Shown piece after piece: positions 8,195-15,637 of a DNA stretch of 27,397 nt. A program made the position numbers and the translations under genes. Location of the stretch: assembly GCA_028701945.1 (NCBI GenBank), contig JAQVPT010000010.1:1-27397 (forward strand), written 5' to 3'. Source of the stretch: Bacteroidales bacterium. GTDB lineage: Bacteria > Bacteroidota > Bacteroidia > Bacteroidales > ML635J-15. The notes under the pieces were generated by a model. It was not told the DNA's origin, made no database searches, and saw only the letters and a list, made by a program, of their open reading frames with translations. The first letter of the stretch is position 1; each line of letters starts with the position of its first letter.

Positions 8195-8698
8195 ATGAAA
8201 AACAAAAAACTAATATTAAGTGTAGCAATCTTGTTGGGTATAGGACTAACAGGTTTGCAGGCACAAACAATGTATGTGGTAGAGTCAGGTGGAGAACAAA
8301 CATCTTACGCTCTAAGTAACATCAGAAAATTAACATTTGAAGATGAAAATGTTACAGTAAACCAAATTGGGGGGACTTCGATTACCTATGAGGTAGCCAA
8401 CCTGCGTTATTTGAGTTTTGATGATTATACTGGTGTTTTTGAAACAGAACAAACAACATTCGAACTAAATTCATTTCCTAATCCAGTAAATGACATTTTG
8501 AATATTGACTTGTCTGGAGCTAAAAACCTAAATAGTACAGTAAGCATTTTTAGTCTTGAGGGGAAATTGTTGCAAACCAAACAGATTTCGGAAGCAAGAA
8601 TTATATATTTTGATGTAAGTTCACTCCCAGCAGGAATGTACATTTGTCGTTATAGCAACGAAACAGAAGCTAAAACAGTAAAAATAATTAAACAATAA
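8195..8698 (+). CDS. Small T9SS type-A sorting-domain protein C1
   Basis: A 167-residue protein with a signal peptide (about residues 1-24, GLTGLQAQ). Two copies of a short strand motif follow: MYVVESGGEQTSYALSNIRKLTF, then VTVNQIGGTSITYEVANLRYLSF. The rest (about residues 88-167) is a type-A sorting domain: LNSFPNPVNDILNID, STVSIFSLEGKLLQ, LPAGMYICRYSNE and TVKIIKQ. There is no separate effector domain, so the protein looks like a carrier, anchor or scaffold rather than an ordinary T9SS cargo. The strand motif resembles the one after the signal peptides of F1-F3. The SD of F2 overlaps the C1 stop codon, suggesting coupled translation. Confidence 0.92.
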   Translation: MKNKKLILSVAILLGIGLTGLQAQTMYVVESGGEQTSYALSNIRKLTFEDENVTVNQIGGTSITYEVANLRYLSFDDYTGVFETEQTTFELNSFPNPVNDILNIDLSGAKNLNSTVSIFSLEGKLLQTKQISEARIIYFDVSSLPAGMYICRYSNETEAKTVKIIKQ

Positions 8699-8704
8699 AG
8701 GAGG
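8697..8704 (+). promoter_or_regulatory. Strong Shine-Dalgarno of F2, overlapping the C1 stop codon
   Basis: AAAGGAGG begins inside the TAA stop (8696-8698) of C1 and lies 8 bases before the ATG at 8713. A ribosome ending C1 would stop on this site, favouring coupled translation of F2. Confidence 0.85.
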
Positions 8705-8712
8705 ACAAAACA

Positions 8713-9573
8713 ATGAAAAAACTTTTACTAATATTAGTAGGATTACTTTTTTCAGTAGTCTTATTGCAAGCACAGAGCACAGAAATGTATATTATGAAAT
8801 CTGGAAATGTTATTGATTATTATTATATTTCCAATGTTGATAGTGTTATTTTTTATAATCCAGCAGCTGGTTCTTTTACGGATAGTCGTGATAATAATGT
8901 TTATCAAACTATAGCTATTGGCACTCAAGTTTGGATGGCTGAGAATTTAAAATATTTGCCAGAGGCAGGATCCGAAGGACTCGTGGGATCTGCTACCAGT
9001 TCAGATGGATACCCATATTATTATGTTTATGGTTATAATGGAACCGATATAACCGAAGCTAAAGCAACTGAGAATTATGATACTTATGGGGTTTTGTACA
9101 ATTGGTCAGCTGCAATGAAAGGTGAAGCTAGCAGCGATGCAAATCCTAGCGGAGTACAAGGTATTTGTCCTACTGGTTGGCATTTGCCAAGTTCATCTGA
9201 ATGGACCCAAATGGAGAGTTATCTTATAGCAAATGGTTACAACTATGATGGGTCAATTACTGACAATAAAATTGCAATATCTTTAGCTGAAACAACAAAT
9301 TGGTCATCTTCAACAGTTGCGGGTGCTACTGGAAATCCAATATATGCTGAATTTATCAACAAATCTGGTTTCACTGCACTTCCGGGTGGTCGCTGTGTTC
9401 CTCCTGGAGGGTTTGGCACTCTTGGATCTGGCGGCTCTTGGTGGAGTTCCAAAGCTGAGACTAGTCCATCTACCTTTGCTCAATACAGGGGTTTGGATTA
9501 TGACGAGTATGAATTATTCCATTACGCAGGAGGTAAAGAGAATGGTCTTTCTATTCGTTGCTTAAAGGATTAA
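8713..9573 (+). CDS. Secreted FISUMP-domain protein F2
   Basis: A 286-residue paralogue of F1. The signal peptide (GLLFSVVLLQAQ) and strand motif (MYIMKSGNVIDYYYISNVDSVIFYNP) are followed by the full FISUMP domain: FTDSRDNNVYQTIAIGTQVW, MAENLKYLPEAG, GVLYNWSAAM, GICPTGWHLPSSSEW, FTALPGGRC, SWWSSKAE and LSIRCLKD. It has no sorting domain. Compared with F1 the first two thirds are very similar, while the stretch between the LPGG and RC motifs differs strongly, so this may be the variable ligand-facing part. The start is fixed by the SD and signal peptide. F2 lies 14 bases after C1 and 58 bases before C2. Confidence 0.93.
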   Translation: MKKLLLILVGLLFSVVLLQAQSTEMYIMKSGNVIDYYYISNVDSVIFYNPAAGSFTDSRDNNVYQTIAIGTQVWMAENLKYLPEAGSEGLVGSATSSDGYPYYYVYGYNGTDITEAKATENYDTYGVLYNWSAAMKGEASSDANPSGVQGICPTGWHLPSSSEWTQMESYLIANGYNYDGSITDNKIAISLAETTNWSSSTVAGATGNPIYAEFINKSGFTALPGGRCVPPGGFGTLGSGGSWWSSKAETSPSTFAQYRGLDYDEYELFHYAGGKENGLSIRCLKD

Positions 9574-9616
9574 GTGCTGTGGTGATATCGAAAGTAAGTA
9601 TTAACTGAGAAATCAA

Positions 9617-9623
9617 AAAGGAG
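9617..9623 (+). promoter_or_regulatory. Strong Shine-Dalgarno of C2
   Basis: AAAGGAG lies 8 bases before the ATG at 9632. Confidence 0.78.
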
Positions 9624-9631
9624 AACAAAGA

Positions 9632-10135
9632 ATGAAAAACAAGCAATTAATATTAAGTGTAGTAATCGTGTTAGGTCTTGGAATAACAGGTTTGCAGGCA
9701 CAAACAATGTATGTGGTAGAGTCAGGTGGAGAACAATCATCTTACGCTCTAAGTAACATCAGAAAATTAACATTTGAAGATGAAAATGTTACAGTAAACC
9801 AAATTGGTGGAACTTCGATTACCTATGAGATAGCCAACCTGCGTTATTTGAGTTTTGATGATTATACTGGTGTTTTTGAAACAGAACAGACAGTATTCGA
9901 GATAAATTCATTTCCTAATCCAGTAAATGATATTTTGAATATTGACTTGTCTGGAGTAAAAAGCTTAAATAGTACAGTAAGCATTTTTAGTCTTGAAGGG
10001 AAAATGTTACAAACTAAGCAAATTACGGAATCCGGAATTATATCTTTTGATGTAAGTTCACTCCCAGCAGGAATGTACATTTGTCGTTTTAGCAACGAAA
10101 CAGAAATTAAAACAGTAAAAATTATTAAACAATAA
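9632..10135 (+). CDS. Small T9SS type-A sorting-domain protein C2 (duplicate of C1)
   Basis: A 167-residue protein of the same length as C1, with no gaps in the alignment. I count 18 substitutions by eye, about 89% identity, mostly conservative (I/V/L, T/S, Y/F) and clustered in the signal peptide and in the QITESGIISF stretch. The duplicated strand motif (MYVVESGGEQSSYALSNIRKLTFED) and the sorting domain (NSFPNPVNDILNIDLSG ... MYICRFSNE ... KIIKQ) are intact. The middle of the gene is nearly identical in DNA to C1, so the duplication is recent or kept alike by gene conversion. The SD of F3 again overlaps its stop codon. Confidence 0.92.
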   Translation: MKNKQLILSVVIVLGLGITGLQAQTMYVVESGGEQSSYALSNIRKLTFEDENVTVNQIGGTSITYEIANLRYLSFDDYTGVFETEQTVFEINSFPNPVNDILNIDLSGVKSLNSTVSIFSLEGKMLQTKQITESGIISFDVSSLPAGMYICRFSNETEIKTVKIIKQ

Positions 10136-10142
10136 AAGGAGG
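10135..10142 (+). promoter_or_regulatory. Strong Shine-Dalgarno of F3, touching the C2 stop codon
   Basis: AAAGGAGG starts on the last base of the C2 stop (10133-10135) and lies 8 bases before the ATG at 10151, the same arrangement as C1-F2. Confidence 0.85.
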
Positions 10143-10150
10143 ACAAAACA

Positions 10151-10930
10151 ATGAAAAAACTTTTAGTAATAATAGTAGGATTACTCTTTTCAGTAGTTTT
10201 ATTGCAAGCACAGAACGAAACTATGTATATTATGCAATCTGGAAACATTATTGGACAACATCAAATAGTTGATATAGACAGCATTTCTTTTAATGAACCT
10301 GTCTTCGTAGCAGGTCAGCCATTTACAGATCTTCGCGATTTTAATGTTTACCAAACTGTACAAATCGGAGACCAAGTTTGGATGGCAGAAAACTTGAAAT
10401 ATTTGCCAGAGGTTACTCCTTCTTATAACTCGGATGTTAATCCTTATTATTATGTTTATGATTATGTTGGGGACGATGTAGCCGCAGCCAAAGCAACTGC
10501 CAATTATAATACTTACGGTGCTTTATACAACTGGGCTGCAGCAATGGATGGTGGAACAAGCTATGATAATGGAAACCCAAGTGGAATACAGGGTATATGT
10601 CCTAATGGTTGGCATTTGCCTAGTAGTGCTGAATGGCAAGAGTTAAAAGATTTTGCAGGAGCAACCAGCAATTTAATGGAAGCAGGTGATGAACATTGGA
10701 ATTATGATGTGGCAGATAATAGCACAGGCTTTACAGCCCTTCCTGGTGGAATGCGTAACCCAGTGAGTGGCTCTTTTGTCGATGCTGGTAGCAATGGAAA
10801 TTGGTGGACAACCTCTCAAGCTCAAGATGGCGAAGGGGCTATGGTTAATATAGACTACCAATCTAATATTTACATAGGTCTTCTCAGAGAAAAGGAATAT
10901 GGATATTCTGTTCGTTGTGTGAAAAATTAA
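10151..10930 (+). CDS. Secreted FISUMP-domain protein F3
   Basis: A 259-residue third FISUMP paralogue. Signal peptide GLLFSVVLLQAQ and strand motif MYIMQSGNIIGQHQIVDIDSISFNEP are followed by FTDLRDFNVYQTVQIGDQVW, MAENLKYLPEV, YGALYNWAAAM, GICPNGWHLPSSAEW, FTALPGGMR, GNWWTTSQAQ and YSVRCVKN. It is shorter than F1 and F2 because the loop after the GWHLPS motif is reduced (it goes through GATSNLMEAGDEHWNYD, closer to the standard FISUMP domain). No sorting-domain gene follows; the cassette ends here. A 193-base gap with hairpins separates it from the next gene. Confidence 0.93.
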   Translation: MKKLLVIIVGLLFSVVLLQAQNETMYIMQSGNIIGQHQIVDIDSISFNEPVFVAGQPFTDLRDFNVYQTVQIGDQVWMAENLKYLPEVTPSYNSDVNPYYYVYDYVGDDVAAAKATANYNTYGALYNWAAAMDGGTSYDNGNPSGIQGICPNGWHLPSSAEWQELKDFAGATSNLMEAGDEHWNYDVADNSTGFTALPGGMRNPVSGSFVDAGSNGNWWTTSQAQDGEGAMVNIDYQSNIYIGLLREKEYGYSVRCVKN

Positions 10931-10966
10931 TTTTTGCAAATGGTGAGACTTGAGTTAGACTTAATT

Positions 10967-10974
10967 TAGCTTTG
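10967..10974 (+). promoter_or_regulatory. Possible -7 promoter box for the propeller-gene operon
   Basis: TAGCTTTG fits the Bacteroidota -7 consensus TAnnTTTG and lies about 150 bases before the ATG at 11124. No TTTG is found at the normal spacing upstream, so this is weak. Confidence 0.22.
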
Positions 10975-11042
10975 CCTCACTTGGCAAAAATCATTGAGAA
11001 TAGAAAAGAGTTTAGTTTTTAATTTAGTAGTAGTATTTATTT

Positions 11043-11066
11043 TGCCCTCGCTTTTTGGCGAGGGCA
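11043..11066 (+). terminator. GC-rich hairpin between F3 and the propeller gene, probable terminator
   Basis: A perfect 9-base-pair stem (TGCCCTCGC at 11043-11051 with GCGAGGGCA at 11058-11066) has a T-rich loop. It is the most GC-rich structure in this gap. No strong T run follows on either strand, so termination is plausible but not certain. A perfect 14-base palindrome (ATTTAAGCTTAAAT, 11079-11092) lies just downstream. Confidence 0.5.
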
Positions 11067-11123
11067 GAATTTATTAAAATTTAAGCTTAAATATTTAAAG
11101 TTCAATTATAAAAACATAAAACA

Positions 11124-13691
11124 ATGAAAACATATTTTAATTATTTACTCTTATTATCATTTCTCTTTTTAGTAACAAGAGTGGCGGCACAAACACCAGT
11201 TAATGATGGATGGTCGGAAATTGGTAATGCCAGTTATAATTCCGAAATTTTCTCCATGGCATTTGTTGATAGTAATATCGGATATGCCGTTGGTAGCGGA
11301 GGTGCATATCTTAAAACAACCGACGGTGGAACTTCTTGGACTGCTCAAGATATTGGAGTGGTTTTAGACTTAAAACAAATTATTTTCAGAAATGACACGC
11401 TCGGATATATGCATGGCAGCCATGGCAGTCACTTAAGTAAGTTTCTAAGAACAATCGATGGGGGAATTTCTTGGGTTGAAATACCGGCATCAGAAGGGAG
11501 TCGTATAAACAATATGTTTTTTCTTTCCGATTCTGTGGGTTGGTTAGCAGGTGGTAGTAAATATTATAAGACAAGTGATAGAGGAGAAACATGGGATGTA
11601 ACTCAAATGAATGGTTATAATGATATCTATGACATATATTTCATTAATAACGACACCGGTTTTTTAGCTTCAAATAGTTCAAACTTCTTTCAAAAAACAA
11701 TAGACGGAGGTAATACCTGGGCATTATCAAACAATGATTATATTTCTGATATTGAGTTCCCCTCATCAGATAATGGGTATATATCAAAATTGAATGGATC
11801 TATCCCTAGAATGCTTCGTACAACTGACCAGGGGGCAAGTTGGACAGATGCGGCTACAGGCTTGAATATTGGTATAAAAAGGATGAAGTTTATAAACGAT
11901 AGTACTGGTTTTTGTTGGGGTTCAGGTTACGATAGAATTTACATGACAAATAACTATGGTGACAGCTGGAATATAGTTTATAATAATATTTCAGTCCAAA
12001 TCAATGGGGTGGAAATATCACCTTCGGGAGTATTATATGCTTTTGGGAAAAATGGACTTATTTTAAGCTCAACAAACGGGACAGATTGGAATACAATACA
12101 TATTGGTCAGATAAACGGGGCATTAAATAGAGTAACTTTTACGGACGACAATACGGGTTATGCTGTTGGCGAGAATGGCATTGTAATGAAAACAATGGAT
12201 GCTGCCGTTACTTGGGAAATGGAAAATATCGGCACAACAAACAATCTTCGAGACATTAACTTTATTTCTCCATCTACTGGTTTTATTATTGGGGATAACA
12301 ACGAGATTTATAAAACAAGCGATGCAGGAGCAAATTGGGGATTAAGTAATAATGGCTATACTTCGACCGAAGGATACTGTATTGAGATGGTTGATAATTT
12401 AATCGGTTACGTAGGAGGCATAAATGGAGTTTATAAAACAACAAATGGTGGAGATAACTGGACTATTACTGCACCTACTAATAGAAGTTATTCATTACAA
12501 TTCTTTAGTTCTGATACAATTTTATCGGGATCTATGCTAAAGTTTTTTTCTAGCAATAATGGCGGGTCTAGTTGGAATGAGTTTGAAATGGCTCAGTCGA
12601 TTTATTCTTTGTATTTTTTTGATTCACAATATGGCTTTCTATGTAATCACTGGGGAAGAGGTTATAAAAATACCGATGGTGGAGGTACAGTAAATCAGAA
12701 GCATAATTGCTCTTTTGGAATTAACGAACTTGTTTTTATAAACGATACCACTGGATATTTTGTTGCTGATGCAGGATATATTGGAAAGACAATTGATGCA
12801 GGAGAAACATGGTTCCAGGTAGCAAGCGGAACTACGCGAGACTTACAAAGTATCTGCTTCTCTTCCGATGGCACAGGTTATATTGTTGGTAGCGAAGGCT
12901 TTATGTTGCGTAAAGCTGTTGTCCCAACTTATTCCTTATCATTTAATGTTTCTAATTTAGTTGGAGATCCAATTATTGACGCTACGCTTAAACTTAATAG
13001 TGCATCTTACCCCGCAGGCACATACAGTGTTTCAGGTTTAATTGGAGGAAACTATCAATATCAAATCTCGAAAACTGGTTATTTAACCCAATCAGGCACA
13101 GTGTCCCTAGTTTCTGATTCAATAATAGACATTTCGCTTGCCGATTTAGCCATTCCTGTAGCTTTAAATGCGACTGACATTACATATCTTGGTTTCACAG
13201 CAAATTGGAATGAAGTAAGCGGAGCGGATGGATATTTATTGTATGTTTCTAATGATAATTTTAGTACTTTTTTGCCAACTTATGAAGGATTATCAGTTAC
13301 TGGTACATCGAAAATTATTGATGGATTATTACCCGAAACCACTTATTCGTATAAGTTAAAAAGTCAAAATGAACATGGAGTTTCCGAATTTTCAAATACA
13401 ATTTCAGTTATAACACTACAAACAGTAAAAGTCGAAAATATTGAGAGTTTAAGTTTGAGCATCTATCCAAACCCAGCTTCTCAAGAAATTATAATTCAAA
13501 GTGGTAATGAAACTTTAAACGCCATTTCAATTATTGATTTACAAGGAAAAACATTGATAAATTTAAGGCTTACAATAAATCCTAACGAGTCTCAAGTAAT
13601 TGATATTAGTACAATTACTAAAGGCTGTTATTTTGTTATTGCAACCTGTGATAATGGCGGTAGAAAAACCACTAAACTAATTATTGAATAA
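11124..13691 (+). CDS. Secreted double beta-propeller (Ycf48/BNR-like) protein with FN3 and T9SS type-A sorting domain
   Basis: An 855-residue protein with a signal peptide (to about residue 23, TRVAAQ). Residues of about 38-600 are 14 consecutive Ycf48/BNR-like blades, each with a xFxDxxxGY start and a KTxDGGxxW end (e.g. MAFVDSNIGYAVG...KTTDGGTSW, VTFTDDNTGYAVG...KTMDAAVTW, LVFINDTTGYFVA...KTIDAGETW). Blade 8 starts near residue 337, so 14 blades fit two seven-bladed propellers. A carboxypeptidase-regulatory/PEGA-like beta-sandwich (about 603-676), an FN3 domain (about 678-767) and a type-A sorting domain (about 772-855, LSIYPNPASQEIIIQS ... TTKLIIE) follow. Double propellers occur in GH74 glucanases, but I cannot identify catalytic residues, so a binding role is equally likely. 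Only 18 bases separate it from the next gene. Confidence 0.92.
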   Translation: MKTYFNYLLLLSFLFLVTRVAAQTPVNDGWSEIGNASYNSEIFSMAFVDSNIGYAVGSGGAYLKTTDGGTSWTAQDIGVVLDLKQIIFRNDTLGYMHGSHGSHLSKFLRTIDGGISWVEIPASEGSRINNMFFLSDSVGWLAGGSKYYKTSDRGETWDVTQMNGYNDIYDIYFINNDTGFLASNSSNFFQKTIDGGNTWALSNNDYISDIEFPSSDNGYISKLNGSIPRMLRTTDQGASWTDAATGLNIGIKRMKFINDSTGFCWGSGYDRIYMTNNYGDSWNIVYNNISVQINGVEISPSGVLYAFGKNGLILSSTNGTDWNTIHIGQINGALNRVTFTDDNTGYAVGENGIVMKTMDAAVTWEMENIGTTNNLRDINFISPSTGFIIGDNNEIYKTSDAGANWGLSNNGYTSTEGYCIEMVDNLIGYVGGINGVYKTTNGGDNWTITAPTNRSYSLQFFSSDTILSGSMLKFFSSNNGGSSWNEFEMAQSIYSLYFFDSQYGFLCNHWGRGYKNTDGGGTVNQKHNCSFGINELVFINDTTGYFVADAGYIGKTIDAGETWFQVASGTTRDLQSICFSSDGTGYIVGSEGFMLRKAVVPTYSLSFNVSNLVGDPIIDATLKLNSASYPAGTYSVSGLIGGNYQYQISKTGYLTQSGTVSLVSDSIIDISLADLAIPVALNATDITYLGFTANWNEVSGADGYLLYVSNDNFSTFLPTYEGLSVTGTSKIIDGLLPETTYSYKLKSQNEHGVSEFSNTISVITLQTVKVENIESLSLSIYPNPASQEIIIQSGNETLNAISIIDLQGKTLINLRLTINPNESQVIDISTITKGCYFVIATCDNGGRKTTKLIIE

Positions 13692-13709
13692 TTAAAAAAC
13701 TTACAATTT

Positions 13710-15050
13710 ATGAGAAGAGAAATGTACAAATTCAAAGCGGTGATAATTATCACATTGATAAATCTGCTCATTATCCCATCAGTGTTTGCACAAACACCTG
13801 ATAAAATTAGTTATCAGTCAGTAATTCGCAACAGCAGCGACCAGTTAATAACTGATCAAGCTATTGGTATGAAAATAAGTATTTTGCAGAACTCTGAAAG
13901 TGGAACACCCGTTTATGTAGAAACACAAGCACCAATCTCTAATGCAAACGGTTTGGTAAGCATCAAAATTGGGAGTGGAACGTTAGTAACAGGTGTTTTT
14001 GCAGATATTGATTGGGCAAATGATACTTATTTTATTAAAACTGAAATTGACATTGCCGGAGGAACAAATTATACAATTACTGGAACAAGCCAATTGTTAA
14101 GCGTGCCTTATGCTTTGCATGCAAAAACTGCTGAATCGCTTACTGGAACATATTTTGACCAATTCATAAATATATTTGAAAACAATGGCATGACTGTGGT
14201 AGATTTTAGTGTTCCTTATACTCATGTATTAATGGGCAATGAATTTGGCTTTACAGATCTTTCAGCAATAAATGCAAATACATGGCATTGGGATTTTGGT
14301 GATGGCAATACATCTACAGTGCAAAATCCAACACATACTTATCAAACGGAAGGTGTTTTTACTGTAAGTTTAACCGCAGGAAATGGAACTTTAAGCGTTA
14401 CAAAAACAAAATCCGATTATATGACAGTAACTGACGGACCTGTTTACGATTCATTTACGGACGTTAGAGATGGTACCGTTTACCAAAGTGTAACTATTGG
14501 TGATCAAGTCTGGATGGCAGAAAACTTAAAATTTCTCGAATACGTTTATCCTCCCGATCAATATAATATTATTTTTCCTTTTTTTTATGTATATGGTTAT
14601 AGTGGTTCAGATGTAGCCGAAGCGAAGGCAACTGTCAATTATAATACTTATGGAGTTTTATACAATAGGGCTGCAGCAACGAGTTATTCATTATGTCCTT
14701 CTGGATGGCACTTACCAACTGATGCAGAATGGAATCAATTAGCCAATTATTTTGTTGATATAGCTACAGAAGGAGGCAAATTAAAAGAAGCTGGAACTAC
14801 TCATTGGAATAGTCCTAACACAGGGGCAACTAACGAAACCGGCTTTACAGCTCTTCCTGGCGGTCAACGTGATGAGAGCAGTACATTTGGAAATCTTAAG
14901 CAAGTTGGTCATTGGTGGAGTGCGACAGAGGATGATCCCGAATATGAGAATTATGGCTTAACATGGGAGCTGCGATATGATAGCAGTAGTTTAGAGAGAT
15001 CTGCTCATTTTTATTCAGTGGGGCTTTCTGTTCGTTGTGTTAGGGACTGA
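13710..15050 (+). CDS. Secreted PKD-FISUMP protein F4
   Basis: A 446-residue protein. The start may be 13710 (MRREMYKFK) or 13722 (MYKFK); both precede a signal peptide ending IPSVFAQ, and neither has an SD. The N-terminal module (about residues 30-145: PDKISYQSVIRNSSDQLI, GMKISILQNSE, NANGLVSIKIGSG, YFIKTEID, SQLLSVPYALHAK) is shared with the protein encoded from 15638. A PKD domain follows (about 165-244, WHWDFGDGNTSTVQNPTHTY), then a FISUMP domain (about 248-446: DGTVYQSVTIGDQVWMAENLKFL, SLCPSGWHLPTDAEWNQL, FTALPGGQR, HWWSATEDD, LSVRCVRD). There is no sorting domain, and as in the cassette a sorting-domain-only protein is encoded next, 48 bases downstream. Confidence 0.92.
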   Translation: MRREMYKFKAVIIITLINLLIIPSVFAQTPDKISYQSVIRNSSDQLITDQAIGMKISILQNSESGTPVYVETQAPISNANGLVSIKIGSGTLVTGVFADIDWANDTYFIKTEIDIAGGTNYTITGTSQLLSVPYALHAKTAESLTGTYFDQFINIFENNGMTVVDFSVPYTHVLMGNEFGFTDLSAINANTWHWDFGDGNTSTVQNPTHTYQTEGVFTVSLTAGNGTLSVTKTKSDYMTVTDGPVYDSFTDVRDGTVYQSVTIGDQVWMAENLKFLEYVYPPDQYNIIFPFFYVYGYSGSDVAEAKATVNYNTYGVLYNRAAATSYSLCPSGWHLPTDAEWNQLANYFVDIATEGGKLKEAGTTHWNSPNTGATNETGFTALPGGQRDESSTFGNLKQVGHWWSATEDDPEYENYGLTWELRYDSSSLERSAHFYSVGLSVRCVRD

Positions 15051-15098
15051 AATGATGTGAGGATGTAAAAATCAGTACTAATCTAAAAAATAAAACAA

Positions 15099-15587
15099 AT
15101 GAAACTCAAACGATTAAAAATATGTGCCATACTCTTGTTAGGACTAGGAATAACAGGTTTGCAGGCACAAGAAAGCATTAACGCCACAGGCGGAAATGCT
15201 TCGGGCAGCGGAGGCTCTGTGAGCTATTCAGTTGGGCAGCTTACGTACCAAACCCATGTCGGAACAAATGGCTCAGTAGCGGAAGGAGTGCAACAACCGT
15301 ATGAAATTTCGATAGTAACAGAAATAGAAGAGGCTAAAGTCATTAATCTTTTGGTTTCAGCTTATCCAAACCCAACTACTGATTATTTAACATTAAGTAT
15401 CTCTGGATTTGATATTTCAAATTTATCTTACCAATTGTATGATATGCAAGGAAAACTATTAAAAAACGAAAAAATCACATGCAGCGAAACAAGCGTTGTA
15501 ATGAGCAATCTTGTTCCTGCCACTTATTTTGTAAAAGTCATTCAAGGTAATAAAGAAATAAAAACATTTAAAATTATGAAAAATTAA
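15099..15587 (+). CDS. Small T9SS type-A sorting-domain protein C3
   Basis: A 162-residue protein with a signal peptide (LGLGITGLQAQ) that matches that of C2, including at the DNA level. A short glycine/serine-rich strand module follows (ESINATGGNASGSGGSVSYSVGQLTYQTHVGTNGSVAEGVQQPYEI), common in Bacteroidota T9SS proteins. The C-terminal sorting domain takes up the rest (about 80-162: LVSAYPNPTTDYLTLSISG, YQLYDMQGKLLKNE, ATYFVKVIQGNKEIKTFKIMKN). It lacks the strand motif of C1/C2 and has no other domain. It lies between two lectin-like proteins without sorting domains, F4 and the DUF1566 protein. No SD is visible. Confidence 0.9.
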   Translation: MKLKRLKICAILLLGLGITGLQAQESINATGGNASGSGGSVSYSVGQLTYQTHVGTNGSVAEGVQQPYEISIVTEIEEAKVINLLVSAYPNPTTDYLTLSISGFDISNLSYQLYDMQGKLLKNEKITCSETSVVMSNLVPATYFVKVIQGNKEIKTFKIMKN

Positions 15588-15637
15588 AAATTATGAAATA
15601 CGAAGTATTCACGAATACCATAAAAAATTATAATATT

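Larger units (their letters stand above)
7201..10930 (+). repeat. Tandemly amplified FISUMP / sorting-domain gene cassette (F1-C1-F2-C2-F3)
   Basis: Start-to-start distances are 1486 (F1 to F2), 1438 (F2 to F3) and 1437 (C1 to C2). The C genes are close copies, and the FISUMP genes share signal peptides, leaders and domain order. The 20 bases at 7201-7220 before F1 match the stop-codon/SD region of C1, so F1 seems once to have followed a C gene too. The ancestral unit may therefore be C-F rather than F-C. Confidence 0.8.

Noticed and set aside
8120..8195. F1 and C1 being one gene split by a frameshift or stop
   Set aside because: C1 has its own SD, ATG and signal peptide, the FISUMP domain ends normally at VRCVRD, and the arrangement recurs at F2-C2.
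9243..9452. Minus-strand open frame opposite F2, and similar ones opposite the repeat genes (e.g. 587-778, 815-1012, 21084-21281, 25048-25311)
   Set aside because: All are antisense shadows of well-supported genes. Several recur only because the sense strand is repetitive.
7227..15050. A diversity-generating retroelement located here
   Set aside because: No reverse transcriptase, accessory gene or template repeat is visible in the window. Only the target-like features are kept, as a finding.
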